Notes: a model not told the origin generated them from the sequence alone. Counted from the stretch's first letter, positions 37,818 to 47,452 are shown. The stretch is 64,000 nt of DNA from Pseudomonas agarici (GCF_900109755.1 NZ_FOAR01000005.1:182490-246489), one strand, 5' to 3'. Program-made: numbers and translations.

Positions 37818-38285
37818 CTACTCACTGGCTTTGAAAATCAACTCGCCTTTGCGCCACTTGGCGGCCTTTTTGGTCACATCCTTGAGCGTCTTGGTCAGAC
37901 CTTCGCATAATTGTTCGTTGGCGGCGAAGGCCATGATAATGGTGTGACCTTCCTTGAACAGGATCCCATGCCCCAGCTCCGTGGTCACATAGGCGTAGTC
38001 GCCCAAGCCATAGACCGTCTGCTTGATGTCACGAAACTTGATATCGAACTTTCCGCCTTCGCGGCTGGGCAATACCGCTGCCCGGAAGTGATCGCCGACT
38101 TTCAGTTCAAGACGTGGCTTGTCATCGACGACCAACGCCGTTTCGGTGTCTATTTCGGCGATATAGATACCTTCAGCGGTTTGTTCGGTGATGTAGACAA
38201 AACGTGATTGAAACTGCTTGACCAGTTTGGCCCGCAGATCGCCCAGTACAAATAACGCGTGCATATCGAGATTGCTGACTGCCAA
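37818..38285 (-). CDS. Conserved-looking hypothetical protein, probable TTG start
   Basis: A 155-aa soluble protein with no motif I recognise. It is rich in beta-type, alternating hydrophobic segments (FVYITEQTAEGIYIAEIDTE; LELKVGDHFRAAVLP; GDYAYVTTELGHGILFKEGH) and ends in a basic helix (LKDVTKKAAKWRKGE). I chose the TTG at 38285 because GAGGG stands 7 bases before it; the ATG at 38264 (MHALFVLGDLRAKL) has no clear ribosome site. It is between an orphan binding protein and a gene-poor stretch. Confidence 0.65.
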   Translation of the reverse strand: MAVSNLDMHALFVLGDLRAKLVKQFQSRFVYITEQTAEGIYIAEIDTETALVVDDKPRLELKVGDHFRAAVLPSREGGKFDIKFRDIKQTVYGLGDYAYVTTELGHGILFKEGHTIIMAFAANEQLCEGLTKTLKDVTKKAAKWRKGELIFKASE

Positions 38286-39016
38286 CGAAAAACCCTCAAA
38301 CCCAAAGAATGAAACCGCCCCGCCAGAGGTCGGGCGGCACAGGACATTCGGCGACTGCCGACGGTGACTCACTGGAAACCCTGATGACTGCAAATCGGCC
38401 TTGCGCAGACCGCCGGGGAACACAGGAAGACTAAAGGATCCAAAACCCTATTACTTCTGCGAACAATCACCAGAGCGTGAAGGAAAACGCCGCGTATTGC
38501 TGACTCCAGAAAGTGAGGCAGAGAAGTTACGGGAATCCCTTTCCTGAAAAAAATAGTTTCCGACGTACAAGTAAAATAATGCCCCGAATGAACCAAACCT
38601 CAAAGCACCGGTTGATTCTAGAACACGTCGACCTGTTGCGGCTATTCAAACTACTGACAATGGATATCAAACAAGACAAAAAAGCAGCGATTGGTATCGG
38701 CTTGACCTCTGGCCGGACAGGCGCCAGGAAGAAATTTTCTGCTGCCAGTCCCTGCACCGCCGTTGTACGCCATGACGGAAAAAACTTTCCGGCGATAGTC
38801 AGCATCAGCCCACGCTGCAAGCTGCAAGCTGCAAGCACTCCGAGTCCATGTCAGCACCGCTAATAGTCTGCACGGTTACCTTAGCTCAGGTTCGGAAGCC
38901 ACAAGCCCACACCCAAGACGCCGTGACGAATCATAGCTCGCTATGGGGGGAGCAGCAACGCCGATCAGCGGTTGGTCGCCTCCTAAATTGACTAACAGAA
39001 CTAGTCACACAGGCCA
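38286..39016. other. Gene-poor region
   Basis: 731 bases with no convincing coding frame on either strand. Open frames here (for example 38513-38863 plus and 38527-38838 minus) lack Shine-Dalgarno sites and have shadow-like compositions. AT content is higher than in neighbouring genes near 38440-38700. A short tandem repeat sits at 38814-38836. Confidence 0.5.
38814..38836. repeat. Short tandem repeat of GCTGCAA
   Basis: Three head-to-tail copies of GCTGCAA (38814-38834) and a partial fourth. Such heptad runs are common in pseudomonad intergenic DNA. Confidence 0.85.
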
Positions 39017-39229
39017 CTAGGCGGCGCTGAACACGCCCGGCGCTTCAAGCCCATGCAGTTGCGCCAACCACGCCTCCCGGCATTCTTGCGCTTCGAGCCG
39101 AGTGGAAAAGGCCGTGCCACGGCGCTCTCCATTCACCAACACAACCCAACATACCCGTTGTCCAGACGACTGCAGCATGGCCGGAACGCCGCTGCCGATC
39201 ATCACCACCACATCGATCTTGCTGTGCAT
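39017..39229 (-). CDS. Small hypothetical protein
   Basis: A 70-aa protein, ATG at 39229 with GGAGATCC upstream. It has a Val/Ile-rich first strand (KIDVVVMIGSGVPAML), a second (RVCWVVLVNGERRGTAFS) and a helix (RLEAQECREAWLAQLHGLE). No family recognised; the good ribosome site and beta-beta-alpha pattern support it being real. Confidence 0.65.
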   Translation of the reverse strand: MHSKIDVVVMIGSGVPAMLQSSGQRVCWVVLVNGERRGTAFSTRLEAQECREAWLAQLHGLEAPGVFSAA

Positions 39230-39326
39230 AAAGGATCTCCCGTCATAGCTGGTGGCTCATCATAGATGACCAATACCGACGGGAAAAAGCTATGGGCGCG
39301 ATAGCCCTTTGCATCGATGATAACGA

Positions 39327-40952
39327 TCAACGCTTGCGGGCGGCGTGGGGCGCATTTTCCGGTTTGTAGCCCAGGCGCAGGCCGCCCCAATGCTGGCCCT
39401 TGACCATGATCGGTACTGACAGATCATGCATCAGCTCACCGGTATCGCGGGTATAGGTCTGCAAGAGCAGCGGTTGCCGGTGACTGCCACAGCGAACGCC
39501 GGTGCGGTCATCGAACTTGCGCTTGGTCCGGTTCTGCAGGGTGTCTTTCGCTACATCGCCGGTCAAGGGCTGGGAAAATGCCTGGTTATGGGTTGGCACA
39601 TACCCCTGGGGGGTGCAGGCAATGGCAAATACCAGCCCCTCATGTCGGCTCAACAGCGGTTCCTGAATCGTCGGCAACACCTGGTCGGTGTAACGATCGA
39701 AGCGGGTCTGGAACTTCGCCGGCGAGGTGTTGGCGATCGCCAGGTAATTACGGTCGAACAGGTCGTCGAGGCTGATCCGACTCTGTTCGATATCCGCCTC
39801 GAAGCGTGCGGCGATCTGCTCGGCGCCTTCACGAGCCAGGTCGTAGATACGCTGGTGATAGTCGTCCAGACCAATCTCAGCCAGGCGCTCGCTGATGGTT
39901 TCCGCCTGCCCTTCCATTTGTACGGCGGCTTCGGCCAGGCCACGGGTCTGTTGGTCGCTCGCCGCCAGGTCGCTGCGCATCTGCTCTACCGCAACAAACA
40001 GGCTACCCAACTGTTCACGGTTATTGTGCGCGCCCCGAGCAATTTCACTGACCTGACTTTCGACTCCAGCAGCCAGGCGGGCAATATTTTCCAGATACGC
40101 ACCGGTATGTTCGACCTGTTCGACACCGTTGTTGAGATCCATGGACAATTGCTGGATCTGCTCCACCACCTGGGCAGTGCGTTGCTGGATATCAGCGACC
40201 ATCACCCCAACCTCATCGGTGGCGGTCGCTGTGCGACCGGCCAACCCACGGACTTCATCGGCGACTACGGCAAAACCGCGGCCATGCTCCCCGGCGCGCG
40301 CAGCCTCGATGGCGGCATTGAGTGCCAGCAGGTTGGTCTGGCTGGCAATCGCCTGGATCACCAAAGTCACCCGCTGGATCTCCTCGCTACGCAGGCTCAG
40401 GGCTTCGATCAGCTCCCGGCTGGCGCCGGCACGCTGGCTGAGTTGATGCATGCGCGTGATCGACTCCGACAGCAGCGCATGCCCTTCGGCACCGCTCCGG
40501 CGTGCTTCGCTGGCGCAAACGAGCGCTTGCTGGCTCAGTAGCGACGTGGCTTGTTCGGTGTCGAGCATCATTTCGGCGCTGCTGACGATCTGCGCCGCGG
40601 CGCCGAGTTGCGACTGCAGCTTGCCGGCCAATTGCTTGACCGAAAAGGCCACGCCGGCGGCGGACAACGCATTATGGCTGGTCACATAGGACAAATCACG
40701 AGTCAGCTCGCCCAAGGCGCTGTTGCCGGGGACAACGGCAACCGCTACCTGGCGCGACTTCAAGTGCGGCAGCCAGACCAGCAGCAGCGCTAGTGGCAGG
40801 CAGGCGACCAATGGCCAGTCGGCATAGGCCATGGCTGCCAACAGCAACGTCAGCCCGACACTTTGTATCAACACTCCCCACCAATGCGAGCTGGACTTCG
40901 ACTGCACTGGCGATTGCGTCAGGGCCTCAGACAGAATTCCTTCTCCAGACAT
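39327..40952 (-). CDS. Methyl-accepting chemotaxis protein without periplasmic domain
   Basis: A 541-aa chemoreceptor. Two closely spaced TM helices (about 27-44 and 47-64) leave no room for a periplasmic sensor. The signalling hairpin tip is canonical ([20 protein letters not shown], then [18 protein letters not shown]). After the signalling domain there is a C-terminal sensory extension (about 390-535; [49 protein letters not shown]) resembling a cytoplasmic PAS/Cache-like module. I take the third-codon ATG (40952), which has AGG at 8 bases, rather than 40958. It would sense an internal or membrane-derived cue and signal to the flagellar CheA system encoded elsewhere. Confidence 0.88.
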   Translation of the reverse strand: MSGEGILSEALTQSPVQSKSSSHWWGVLIQSVGLTLLLAAMAYADWPLVACLPLALLLVWLPHLKSRQVAVAVVPGNSALGELTRDLSYVTSHNALSAAGVAFSVKQLAGKLQSQLGAAAQIVSSAEMMLDTEQATSLLSQQALVCASEARRSGAEGHALLSESITRMHQLSQRAGASRELIEALSLRSEEIQRVTLVIQAIASQTNLLALNAAIEAARAGEHGRGFAVVADEVRGLAGRTATATDEVGVMVADIQQRTAQVVEQIQQLSMDLNNGVEQVEHTGAYLENIARLAAGVESQVSEIARGAHNNREQLGSLFVAVEQMRSDLAASDQQTRGLAEAAVQMEGQAETISERLAEIGLDDYHQRIYDLAREGAEQIAARFEADIEQSRISLDDLFDRNYLAIANTSPAKFQTRFDRYTDQVLPTIQEPLLSRHEGLVFAIACTPQGYVPTHNQAFSQPLTGDVAKDTLQNRTKRKFDDRTGVRCGSHRQPLLLQTYTRDTGELMHDLSVPIMVKGQHWGGLRLGYKPENAPHAARKR

Positions 40953-41140
40953 GTGCATTACCTACTTTCAGTTTCTAGTTATTTTCTTGCATTAAACGCC
41001 ACTACAAGGCCATTAGCCATGCTCCATTAGTGGTAATCGCAAGCGCGGAATCTGAAAGCAGAAAAAGGATGTGGCGAGGTCTTGGGAGAGTGAGTTCAAC
41101 AGGTGGCGAGCAGGCTGGCCTGATCGCCACGAAAGCTGAA

Positions 41141-41545
41141 TCAGGCCTGACGCTGATGCTTATCGATCTGCTCGTGGCGCTCTTGAGCTTCGATGCAGTA
41201 CTTGGTGGTCGGGCTGATCAACAGGCGCTTGAGGCCAATCGGATCGCCACTGTCGTCACACCAGCCGAAGGAATCTTCACGAATGCGATCCAGAGCCTGT
41301 TCCAGCTGTGGCAGCATGCGCTGGTCGCGGTCAATCGCATTCACCAGCCAGGTGCGCTCTTCTTCAACGGATGCGGCGTCGGCCGGGTCTGCCGGGGTAT
41401 CGAGGCTTTCGATAGCAATACGGTTCTGCTCGATACGCGCGTGGGTTTCGACTTTCATTGCCTGCAGCAGCTCGGTGAAGAAAGCCAGTTGCTCGGCGTT
41501 CATGTAGTCGTCCGCCGGCATGGCCAGCAACTTTTCCTTTGTCAT
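41141..41545 (-). CDS. DksA/TraR-family protein with degenerate zinc site
   Basis: A 134-aa DksA-like protein. The N-terminal MTKEKLLAMPADDYMNAEQ is typical of pseudomonad DksA-family proteins; a coiled-coil with an acidic tip region (SLDTPADPADAASVEEERT) and a C-terminal globular zinc-finger fold follow. The usual four Cys are reduced to two: GWCDDSGDPIGL (CxxS) and KYCIEAQERHE (CxxA). This resembles the zinc-independent DksA2 type that supports the stringent response under zinc limitation. ATG 41545 begins the family N-terminus; the frame is open to 41572. It is monocistronic. Confidence 0.85.
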   Translation of the reverse strand: MTKEKLLAMPADDYMNAEQLAFFTELLQAMKVETHARIEQNRIAIESLDTPADPADAASVEEERTWLVNAIDRDQRMLPQLEQALDRIREDSFGWCDDSGDPIGLKRLLISPTTKYCIEAQERHEQIDKHQRQA

Positions 41546-41930
41546 TGACTTCTCTATAGAAAATACGTGCATTAAGGCGAATTAGGGAGCGTCCTGAGCA
41601 CCTGAGGGGATGCACAGAAAGGCGCCGTCCATTCCAAGCGCCACCCGGCACTCAATTTACGAGGGGCGGCAGTCTAAGGCCGAGTTATCGAGTCAGCAAC
41701 TGAAATGACAGCAAAAATCCTCCGATAGCTTCGGACGAGCGTCCTGGAGCCCTTTCATGGATGCGCATCGGAGTGTGTTTATAACAAGAAATTTCGTTCA
41801 GTGCCCGCACTCAGGGGACAAACGGCACAACTGAGGGTTGGGCTAATCCGGAAAAAAGCCGCCGGGGCGCTCAAAAGCTTTATCGGAACGCCGCCCGACA
41901 AGCAACGCTCCCACCTCGGAAGCCTGAGCT
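41546..41930. other. Intergenic region dksA-like / iatP
   Basis: 385 bases without a convincing gene. Near 41851-41870 the minus strand reads a short GC hairpin (CGCC-CC-GGCG) followed by TTTTTT, a weak candidate terminator for the inositol transporter operon. The other end should hold the promoter of the DksA-like gene, not identified. Confidence 0.45.
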
Positions 41931-42968
41931 CTAGCGCTTGAGCTTGCGCTTGTTGCGGTATTGGTCAATAACCACCGCGATCACGATGATCAGGCCCTTG
42001 ATGATGTCCTGGATATAGGCGTCGACTCCGACAAACGTAAAACCGCTGGCCATGACCCCGAGAATCAGCGCACCGATCACCGTGCCGGTAATACGCCCCA
42101 CGCCGCCGGCCAGGCTGGTGCCGCCGATGACCGCCGCGGCAATCGCGTCCAGCTCATAGGACATGCCCATTCCGGCCTGCCCGGTAGCTGCTCGGGCTGA
42201 AGCCACCACCCCGGCCAGCCCGGCGAGGAGCCCGGCAATACTATAGACGATCACCAGATGGCGCTTGACGTTGATCCCCGAGGTGCGGGCCGCCTGCATA
42301 TTGCCGCCGATGGCATAGGTGTACTTACCGTACTTGGTGTAGCGCAGGGCGATATGGAAGATCACCGCCACCACCAGGAAAATGATCACCGGCATCGCCC
42401 CGTGACCGATGGCCGTGTAGGCGTCCGAGAGCATGCTCACCGGCTGCCCTTCGGTGTAGTATCGAGCCAGGCCTCGGGCCGAGACCATCATGCCGAGGGT
42501 CGCAATAAAAGGCGGGATCCCGGTCACGGCGATGATGCTGCCGTTGATCGCCCCCGCCAGCAGCCCGACACCCAGCCCAGCCGCCAGCGGTATCCACACC
42601 GGCAGGTCGGTCAGCGACGGAAACACTGCCCGGGAAAAGTCCGAGGTCTGCGCCAGGCTGGCGGCAATCATCGCCGACAACGCCAGCACCGAGCCGGAGG
42701 ACAGGTCGATCCCGGTGGTGATGATGACCTGGGTCACGCCGATGGCCAGCAGGCCGATCACCGATACCTGCAGGATCATCAGCACCAGACGCTGGGAACT
42801 CATCAGAAAGCTTTGATCGCGGACGATCCAGCCGGCCAGCTCGAAGACCAGGCCAATCCCGATCAGTACCAGGAAGATGCTCAGTTCGCTCGGCAACCGT
42901 CGACGGTGCTTGATCGGTGCCAGGGCGGGCTTGTTGTCCGCCGGTTTGTTTTCCAGGACTGCGCTCAT
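41931..42968 (-). CDS. iatP: Inositol/ribose-type ABC transporter permease
   Basis: A 345-aa permease of the RbsC family with about eight to ten TM helices. Landmarks: VIGLLAIGVTQVIITTGIDLS, GSIIAVTGIPPFIATLGMM, YAIGGNMQAARTSGINV (the conserved ATPase-contact region) and [20 protein letters not shown]. With an IbpA-like binding protein and an IatA-like ATPase, it best fits the myo-inositol importer IatP. GGAGAA precedes the ATG. Last gene of the operon. Confidence 0.82.
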   Translation of the reverse strand: MSAVLENKPADNKPALAPIKHRRRLPSELSIFLVLIGIGLVFELAGWIVRDQSFLMSSQRLVLMILQVSVIGLLAIGVTQVIITTGIDLSSGSVLALSAMIAASLAQTSDFSRAVFPSLTDLPVWIPLAAGLGVGLLAGAINGSIIAVTGIPPFIATLGMMVSARGLARYYTEGQPVSMLSDAYTAIGHGAMPVIIFLVVAVIFHIALRYTKYGKYTYAIGGNMQAARTSGINVKRHLVIVYSIAGLLAGLAGVVASARAATGQAGMGMSYELDAIAAAVIGGTSLAGGVGRITGTVIGALILGVMASGFTFVGVDAYIQDIIKGLIIVIAVVIDQYRNKRKLKR

Positions 42969-43028
42969 GACCGCTTATTCTCCTTTGCCACCGACAGACC
43001 CCGGTATGCGGTGCCCACCTTGATAAAG

Positions 43029-44576
43029 TCAGTGAATCGCCGCAATACCCGACGCCAGTTGCATCACCCGCTCCGAAGTCGCTTCGCCGCGGTCCAGGAC
43101 CCCCATCAGGTCGCCTTCATGCATGACCATCACTCGGTCGCTCATGCCCAGCACTTCCGGCAGTTCCGAAGAAATCATGATCACCGCCATGCCCTCGCCA
43201 GCGAGGTAAGCGATCAGCCGATAGATCTCGGCCTTGGCCCCGACATCGATGCCACGGGTCGGCTCATCGAGGATCAGCACCCGTGGGTTGGTCATCAGCC
43301 AGCGCGCAAGCAAGGCTTTCTGCTGGTTGCCGCCAGACAGGGTATCGATACATTGCTCCAGAGACGGGGTCTTGACCCGCAGTTTCTTGCACATGTCCTC
43401 GCACAGGGCACGCAGGGCCTTTTGTTGGATAAAACCGTTGCCGACGTAGTGTGGCAATACCGCCATTTCCATGTTCTCCAGCACCGACAGGCAAGGGAAC
43501 AGGCCACTGAGTTTGCGATCCTCGGTCAGCAGCGCAAAACCCCTCTCGATCGCCAGATGCGGATCGCTGATTCGCAGCAACTTGCCGTCCAGGCGGATCT
43601 CGCCACCGCTGGCGGGGGTAATGCCGAACAAGGTTTGCGCAATATTGGTCCGCCCGGAGCCCATGAGACCGGCAATCCCGAGGATTTCCCCGGCATGCAG
43701 GTCGAACGACACGCCCTGGAAGACCCCATCCAGGCGCTGGTCCCGTACCGACAGCAGCAACTCGCCGATAGGCTTCTCGCGCACCGGGAACAATTGATTC
43801 AGCTCACGCCCGACCATCATCGAGATCAGGCTGTCGCTGTCCATGTTGTCGGCCCGCTGCAGGCCGATGTACTGGCCGTCGCGAAACACCGCGACTTCAT
43901 CGGCGATGCTGAAGACTTCGTTCATCTTGTGGGTGATATAGACGATGCCCTTACCCTGGGACTTGAGGTCGGCGATGATCGAGAACAGGTGAGCGACCTC
44001 CTTCTCGGTGATGGCCGAGGTGGGCTCGTCCATGATCAATACGTCCGAATCGTAAGACACCGCCTTGGCGATCTCGACCATCTGCCGTTCCGCGATGCTC
44101 AAGTTGCCCACCAGCTCTTGCGGGTCGAGGTCGATACGTAGACGATCGAGTAAGTGCGTGGTGCAACGATGCATTTCGCGATGATCGATCATGTGGAAGC
44201 GATTGAGTTGCTCGCGCCCGATCCAGATGTTCTCGGCGATGCTCATGTGCGGCATCAGGTTGAGTTCCTGGTGGATCATCGCGATCCCCGATTGCAACGC
44301 CATCAAGGGGGCATCGAAGGTCACTGGCTTGCCACGCAGGCGCAGTTCGCCAGCGTCCGGCGGATAGATGCCGGCGACGATTTTCATCAAGGTCGACTTG
44401 CCAGCCCCGTTTTCGCCCATCAGCGCCAGCACCGAACCAGGGCGAACCCGCAACTGTACATTGGACAGGGCAATCACACCGGGGAAGCTCTTGCTGACGT
44501 TGATCACTTCCAGCAGGTAGGGCGAACCGCCAGCGGTGGCGTTGACGGTGGACGCAGCAGTCACGCTAGCGAGCAT
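43029..44576 (-). CDS. iatA: Sugar ABC transporter ATPase, inositol type
   Basis: A 515-aa protein with two fused ABC domains, as in RbsA/MglA. The first has Walker [16 protein letters not shown], signature [15 protein letters not shown] and Walker [13 protein letters not shown]. The second has the degenerate [14 protein letters not shown] and the complete signature [16 protein letters not shown] with [13 protein letters not shown]. It powers IatP. ATG 44576 with GGAG upstream is preferred to the open frame up to 44615. Confidence 0.83.
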   Translation of the reverse strand: MLASVTAASTVNATAGGSPYLLEVINVSKSFPGVIALSNVQLRVRPGSVLALMGENGAGKSTLMKIVAGIYPPDAGELRLRGKPVTFDAPLMALQSGIAMIHQELNLMPHMSIAENIWIGREQLNRFHMIDHREMHRCTTHLLDRLRIDLDPQELVGNLSIAERQMVEIAKAVSYDSDVLIMDEPTSAITEKEVAHLFSIIADLKSQGKGIVYITHKMNEVFSIADEVAVFRDGQYIGLQRADNMDSDSLISMMVGRELNQLFPVREKPIGELLLSVRDQRLDGVFQGVSFDLHAGEILGIAGLMGSGRTNIAQTLFGITPASGGEIRLDGKLLRISDPHLAIERGFALLTEDRKLSGLFPCLSVLENMEMAVLPHYVGNGFIQQKALRALCEDMCKKLRVKTPSLEQCIDTLSGGNQQKALLARWLMTNPRVLILDEPTRGIDVGAKAEIYRLIAYLAGEGMAVIMISSELPEVLGMSDRVMVMHEGDLMGVLDRGEATSERVMQLASGIAAIH

Positions 44577-44640
44577 GGTTAGGGACTCCTCAGCTCGGGG
44601 TGGGCAAGGCGTCACGAATTACCCTGCCGGTTTATTGTTG

Positions 44641-45582
44641 TTATTGAGACGAAGCTTGTTTGAAATCCTTGACGTTTTGTGGGGTGATCAACCTGTACGG
44701 CACCCATACCACGGCTTCGACCGGCTCCTTCTTGATCATTTTCATCGCCGTGTCGATAGAGCCGTCGGCCTGGCCCTTGGCATCCTGGAATACCGAGACG
44801 GTCAGATCGCCTTTCTCCACGGCCCGCAAGCCGTCCGGCGTGCCATCGACCCCGGCGATCAGCACACTGCCTTTCTCCACCCCGGCCTGTTTCAGAGCCA
44901 TGGACGCGCCGATGGCCATTTCATCGTTGTTGGAGACCACTGCATCGAACTTACGACCCTGGGTCAGCCAGTCATTGGTCAGGTCCATGCCTTTGTTGCG
45001 CAACCAGACTCCGGTCTGCTCCTGGTCGATCTTGATGTTCGGGTATTTGGCCAGGACTTCCTTGACACCCTTGGTGCGATTGGCGGTGGAGTTGTTGGCG
45101 AGGTCACCCAGCAGGATCACGATCTCGCCTTTGCCGCCCAACTTGTCGGCCAGGTACTGCATCTGCATCTGGCCGGCTTCCAGGTCGTTGGAAGCGACGC
45201 TGACCACGCCCTTGGGCAGGTTCAGGTCGTCGGGACGGCGGTTGACGTAGACCAGTGGGATGCCGGCCTTGACCGCAGCTTCGGTGATTTTCCGGGTGGC
45301 AGCGGTGTCCACCGGGTTGACCACGATGGCATCCACCTTCTGACTGATGAAGCTTTCCACTTGGCTCAACTGCTTGACCACGTCACTGCGGGCGTCTTCG
45401 AACTGCAGCTTGACGCCCTCGGGTATCGATTGAGCTTTCTTGTCCATGTTCTCGCGCAGGTAGGTCAGCCAGGTGTCGTCGAACTGCGACATGCTGACGC
45501 CAATCCTCAGGTCGGCCATGGCCGCGCCGCTGGCGAACAGCAGAGACAAGGCCAGCGAAGCGAAACGAATCTTGGTGTCCAT
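44641..45582 (-). CDS. ibpA: Inositol/rhizopine-type periplasmic binding protein
   Basis: A 313-aa periplasmic binding protein of the RbsB/Peripla_BP_4 class. Signal peptide about 1-23 (FASLALSLLFASGAAMA), mature start DLRIGVSMSQFDDTWLTYLR. Sugar-site segments: VVNPVDTAATRKITEAA, VYVNRRPDDLNLP, VSNNDEMAIGASMALKQ, AGVDGTPDGLRAVEKGDL. These match inositol-binding IbpA proteins. First gene of the operon, promoter predicted at 45884-45912. Substrate inositol or a rhizopine is inferred from family and operator type. Confidence 0.8.
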   Translation of the reverse strand: MDTKIRFASLALSLLFASGAAMADLRIGVSMSQFDDTWLTYLRENMDKKAQSIPEGVKLQFEDARSDVVKQLSQVESFISQKVDAIVVNPVDTAATRKITEAAVKAGIPLVYVNRRPDDLNLPKGVVSVASNDLEAGQMQMQYLADKLGGKGEIVILLGDLANNSTANRTKGVKEVLAKYPNIKIDQEQTGVWLRNKGMDLTNDWLTQGRKFDAVVSNNDEMAIGASMALKQAGVEKGSVLIAGVDGTPDGLRAVEKGDLTVSVFQDAKGQADGSIDTAMKMIKKEPVEAVVWVPYRLITPQNVKDFKQASSQ

Positions 45583-46219
45583 GAATATTCTGTCTCCACA
45601 ATTGTTGTTGATTTTATGAGGGAAGCCTTTCAGAGCACTCCTTTATTTCAACGCACAGGCACGCTGCCCTTGCGTTCGACAGCACAGCGGCATGAGGTTC
45701 CAGAGCGCAAAACGAGGATGCGGGCGCGAGGCACTCGCATGGGCGGTGAGGTGAGGTACGTCGCAGACGCAGTGCGGCAGTGAAGGTTTTCATCGACGGC
45801 ACCTGTTGTTTTTGTTGGTTCGCCCGCAGCAGACTCAATGAATCTGAATCGGCGAGACATGATAAGTCGGCAACCTGCAAATGACTTTATTGGAAAATAA
45901 TTTCCATATCAACACTTTTTAGAATTATTTATTCTGCCGAAATGAGAAGTTATTTGCCAATGGTTAGGTAGCCCTTCGTCATGGCCGGGGCCGGCAGGGA
46001 TTCGTACCGGCGTGCTGCGGGCAACCCCGAGGAACGTTAAGTCCAGCAGATTGAGGCACTCATGGAGGGTGGTCCGTGGCGTGGCGGGGCCAATGAATCA
46101 TTTCCTGAATACAGGCTGTCTGGATGGCAAAAAGGACAGGTTGTTGATCCATCTTTCATAGGCTTTTCACATTTCAGCGTTTACCGTAGGCCCATGTCCG
46201 ATCTTATGTCAGGGAGTCT
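45583..46219. other. Divergent intergenic region ibpA / arn
   Basis: 637 bases. It holds the predicted inositol promoter and IolR-like operator (45884-45912), a second palindrome AGAAT-TATTT-ATTCT (45921-45935), and upstream DNA of the arn operon. The predicted ibpA transcript has a leader of nearly 300 bases. No arnB or other gene is recognisable. Confidence 0.6.
45884..45912 (-). promoter_or_regulatory. Predicted sigma-70 promoter of the inositol transporter operon with IolR-like operator in the spacer
   Basis: On the minus strand, -35 TTGATA (45912-45907), 17-base spacer, -10 TAAAGT (45889-45884). The spacer contains TGGAAATTATTTTCCA, that is GGAA-N6-TTCC at 45892-45905, the motif described for IolR repressors in Proteobacteria. 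A repressor there would directly block RNA polymerase. Confidence 0.65.
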
Positions 46220-46279
46220 ATGAAAATCATGAAGATACCACTCTTGCACAGCAGTGCCTTTCCAGGTTTCAGGCGTTAG
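46220..46279 (+). CDS. 19-codon leader ORF ahead of arn
   Basis: ATG at 46220 with AGGGAG close upstream opens MKIMKIPLLHSSAFPGFRR and stops at TAG 46277. Six bases after the stop a 7-bp hairpin begins. The position, ribosome site and following hairpin resemble a leader-peptide arrangement for the arn operon 160 bases downstream. It may also be chance or a scar left by loss of arnB. Confidence 0.4.
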   Translation: MKIMKIPLLHSSAFPGFRR

Positions 46280-46284
46280 TCCCC

Positions 46285-46313
46285 GGATGCCGATTAATGT
46301 ATTGGCATCCTTT
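46285..46313 (+). promoter_or_regulatory. Hairpin followed by T run upstream of arnC
   Basis: GGATGCC (46285-46291) and GGCATCC (46304-46310) form a perfect stem with a 12-base AT-rich loop, then TTT. Could be an attenuator or a mRNA-stability hairpin. Confidence 0.45.
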
Positions 46314-46438
46314 CATGGGTTGTTCCGTGTCCGCCGCTATGACTGGTACAGGCCGATTGAGGCGTATACGAGTCCGATTTGCCACACGATGACACCGATC
46401 ATCGTCTGCATTATTGAAACCATTCTGGAAAGAAACCT

Positions 46439-47452
46439 TTGAAACCTTATCCAATCCAGCGCGTATCGATCGTCATACCGGTCTACAACGAAGAACAGAG
46501 CCTGCCCGAGCTGTTGCGTCGTACCCAAGCGGCTTGTGCGCAACTGACCCAGGACGTGGAAATCATCCTGGTCGATGACGGCAGCCGTGATCGCTCCGCC
46601 GAGATTCTTCAGGAAGCCGCCGAACGCGAAGACAGCCCGGTCGTTGCGGTCATTCTCAATCGCAACTACGGCCAGCACGCCGCGATCATGGCTGGGTTCG
46701 AACAATCCATCGGCGATGTGGTGATTACTCTGGATGCCGACCTGCAAAATCCGCCGGAAGAAATTCCGCGCCTGGTGGAACAGGCCGCGCTGGGTTACGA
46801 CGTCGTCGGTACCGTGCGCAACAATCGCCAGGACTCGGCCCTGCGTCGCTGGCCGTCGCGCCTGATCAACCTGGCCGTGCAGCGCTCCACCGGGGTAGCC
46901 ATGAGCGACTACGGGTGCATGCTGCGCGCCTACCGTCGCAGTGTCGTCGATGCCATGCTCGCCTGCCGCGAGCGCAGCACCTTTATCCCCATCCTGGCCA
47001 ATAGCTTCGCCCGCCACACCACCGAGCTGCTGGTGCAACACGCCGAGCGTGAGCACGGCGACTCGAAATACAGCCCGATGCGCCTGATCAACCTGATGTT
47101 CGACCTGGTCACCTGCATGACCACCACGCCCCTGCGGCTATTGAGCATCATTGGCTTCACCATGGCTGGCCTCGGTGTACTGTTCGCGCTGATGCTGATC
47201 GTCCTGCGCCTGATCTTCGGTGCCGCGTGGGCCGGTGACGGTATGTTCGTGCTGTTCGCCGTGCTGTTCGTGTTCACCGGCGGCCAGTTCATCGGTATGG
47301 GCCTGTTGGGCGAATACCTGGGGCGTATGTATAGCGATGTCCGCGCCCGCCCACGATTCTTTATCGAAAAAGTGTCGCGTAGCCAACCGCGTTCCAGCAG
47401 CGCCAGCACTGAATGTTCTTCTACCACTCCCGCCAATCAGGTCGCATCATGA
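46439..47452 (+). CDS. arnC: Undecaprenyl-phosphate Ara4FN transferase ArnC
   Basis: A 337-aa GT2 glycosyltransferase. It moves 4-deoxy-4-formamido-L-arabinose from UDP to undecaprenyl phosphate on the inner face of the inner membrane. The DxD-like motif is [19 protein letters not shown], with [13 protein letters not shown] at the N-terminus and two C-terminal TM helices (about 235-260, 268-292). The start is TTG at 46439 with GGAAAG six bases upstream; no ATG is available without losing the beta-strand start. First identifiable arn gene here; arnB is missing. The stop overlaps arnA (ATGA). Confidence 0.94.
   Translation: MKPYPIQRVSIVIPVYNEEQSLPELLRRTQAACAQLTQDVEIILVDDGSRDRSAEILQEAAEREDSPVVAVILNRNYGQHAAIMAGFEQSIGDVVITLDADLQNPPEEIPRLVEQAALGYDVVGTVRNNRQDSALRRWPSRLINLAVQRSTGVAMSDYGCMLRAYRRSVVDAMLACRERSTFIPILANSFARHTTELLVQHAEREHGDSKYSPMRLINLMFDLVTCMTTTPLRLLSIIGFTMAGLGVLFALMLIVLRLIFGAAWAGDGMFVLFAVLFVFTGGQFIGMGLLGEYLGRMYSDVRARPRFFIEKVSRSQPRSSSASTECSSTTPANQVAS

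Noticed and set aside
38513..38863. Open frames in the gene-poor region
   Set aside because: No ribosome sites, opposing frames of equal length, lysine/serine-rich noise; not supported as genes.
42258..44141. A 627-codon open frame on the plus strand opposite iatP/iatA
   Set aside because: It is antisense to two clear ABC genes, has a His/Gln/Asp-rich composition and no domain; a GC-rich codon shadow.
45614..45880. 88-codon minus-strand frame in the leader of ibpA
   Set aside because: No Shine-Dalgarno, Ser/Ala/Leu/Cys-rich low-information sequence; more likely untranslated leader.
46254..46442. 62-codon plus-strand frame directly before arnC
   Set aside because: Overlaps the leader ORF and hairpin, lacks a ribosome site and shows no ArnB likeness.
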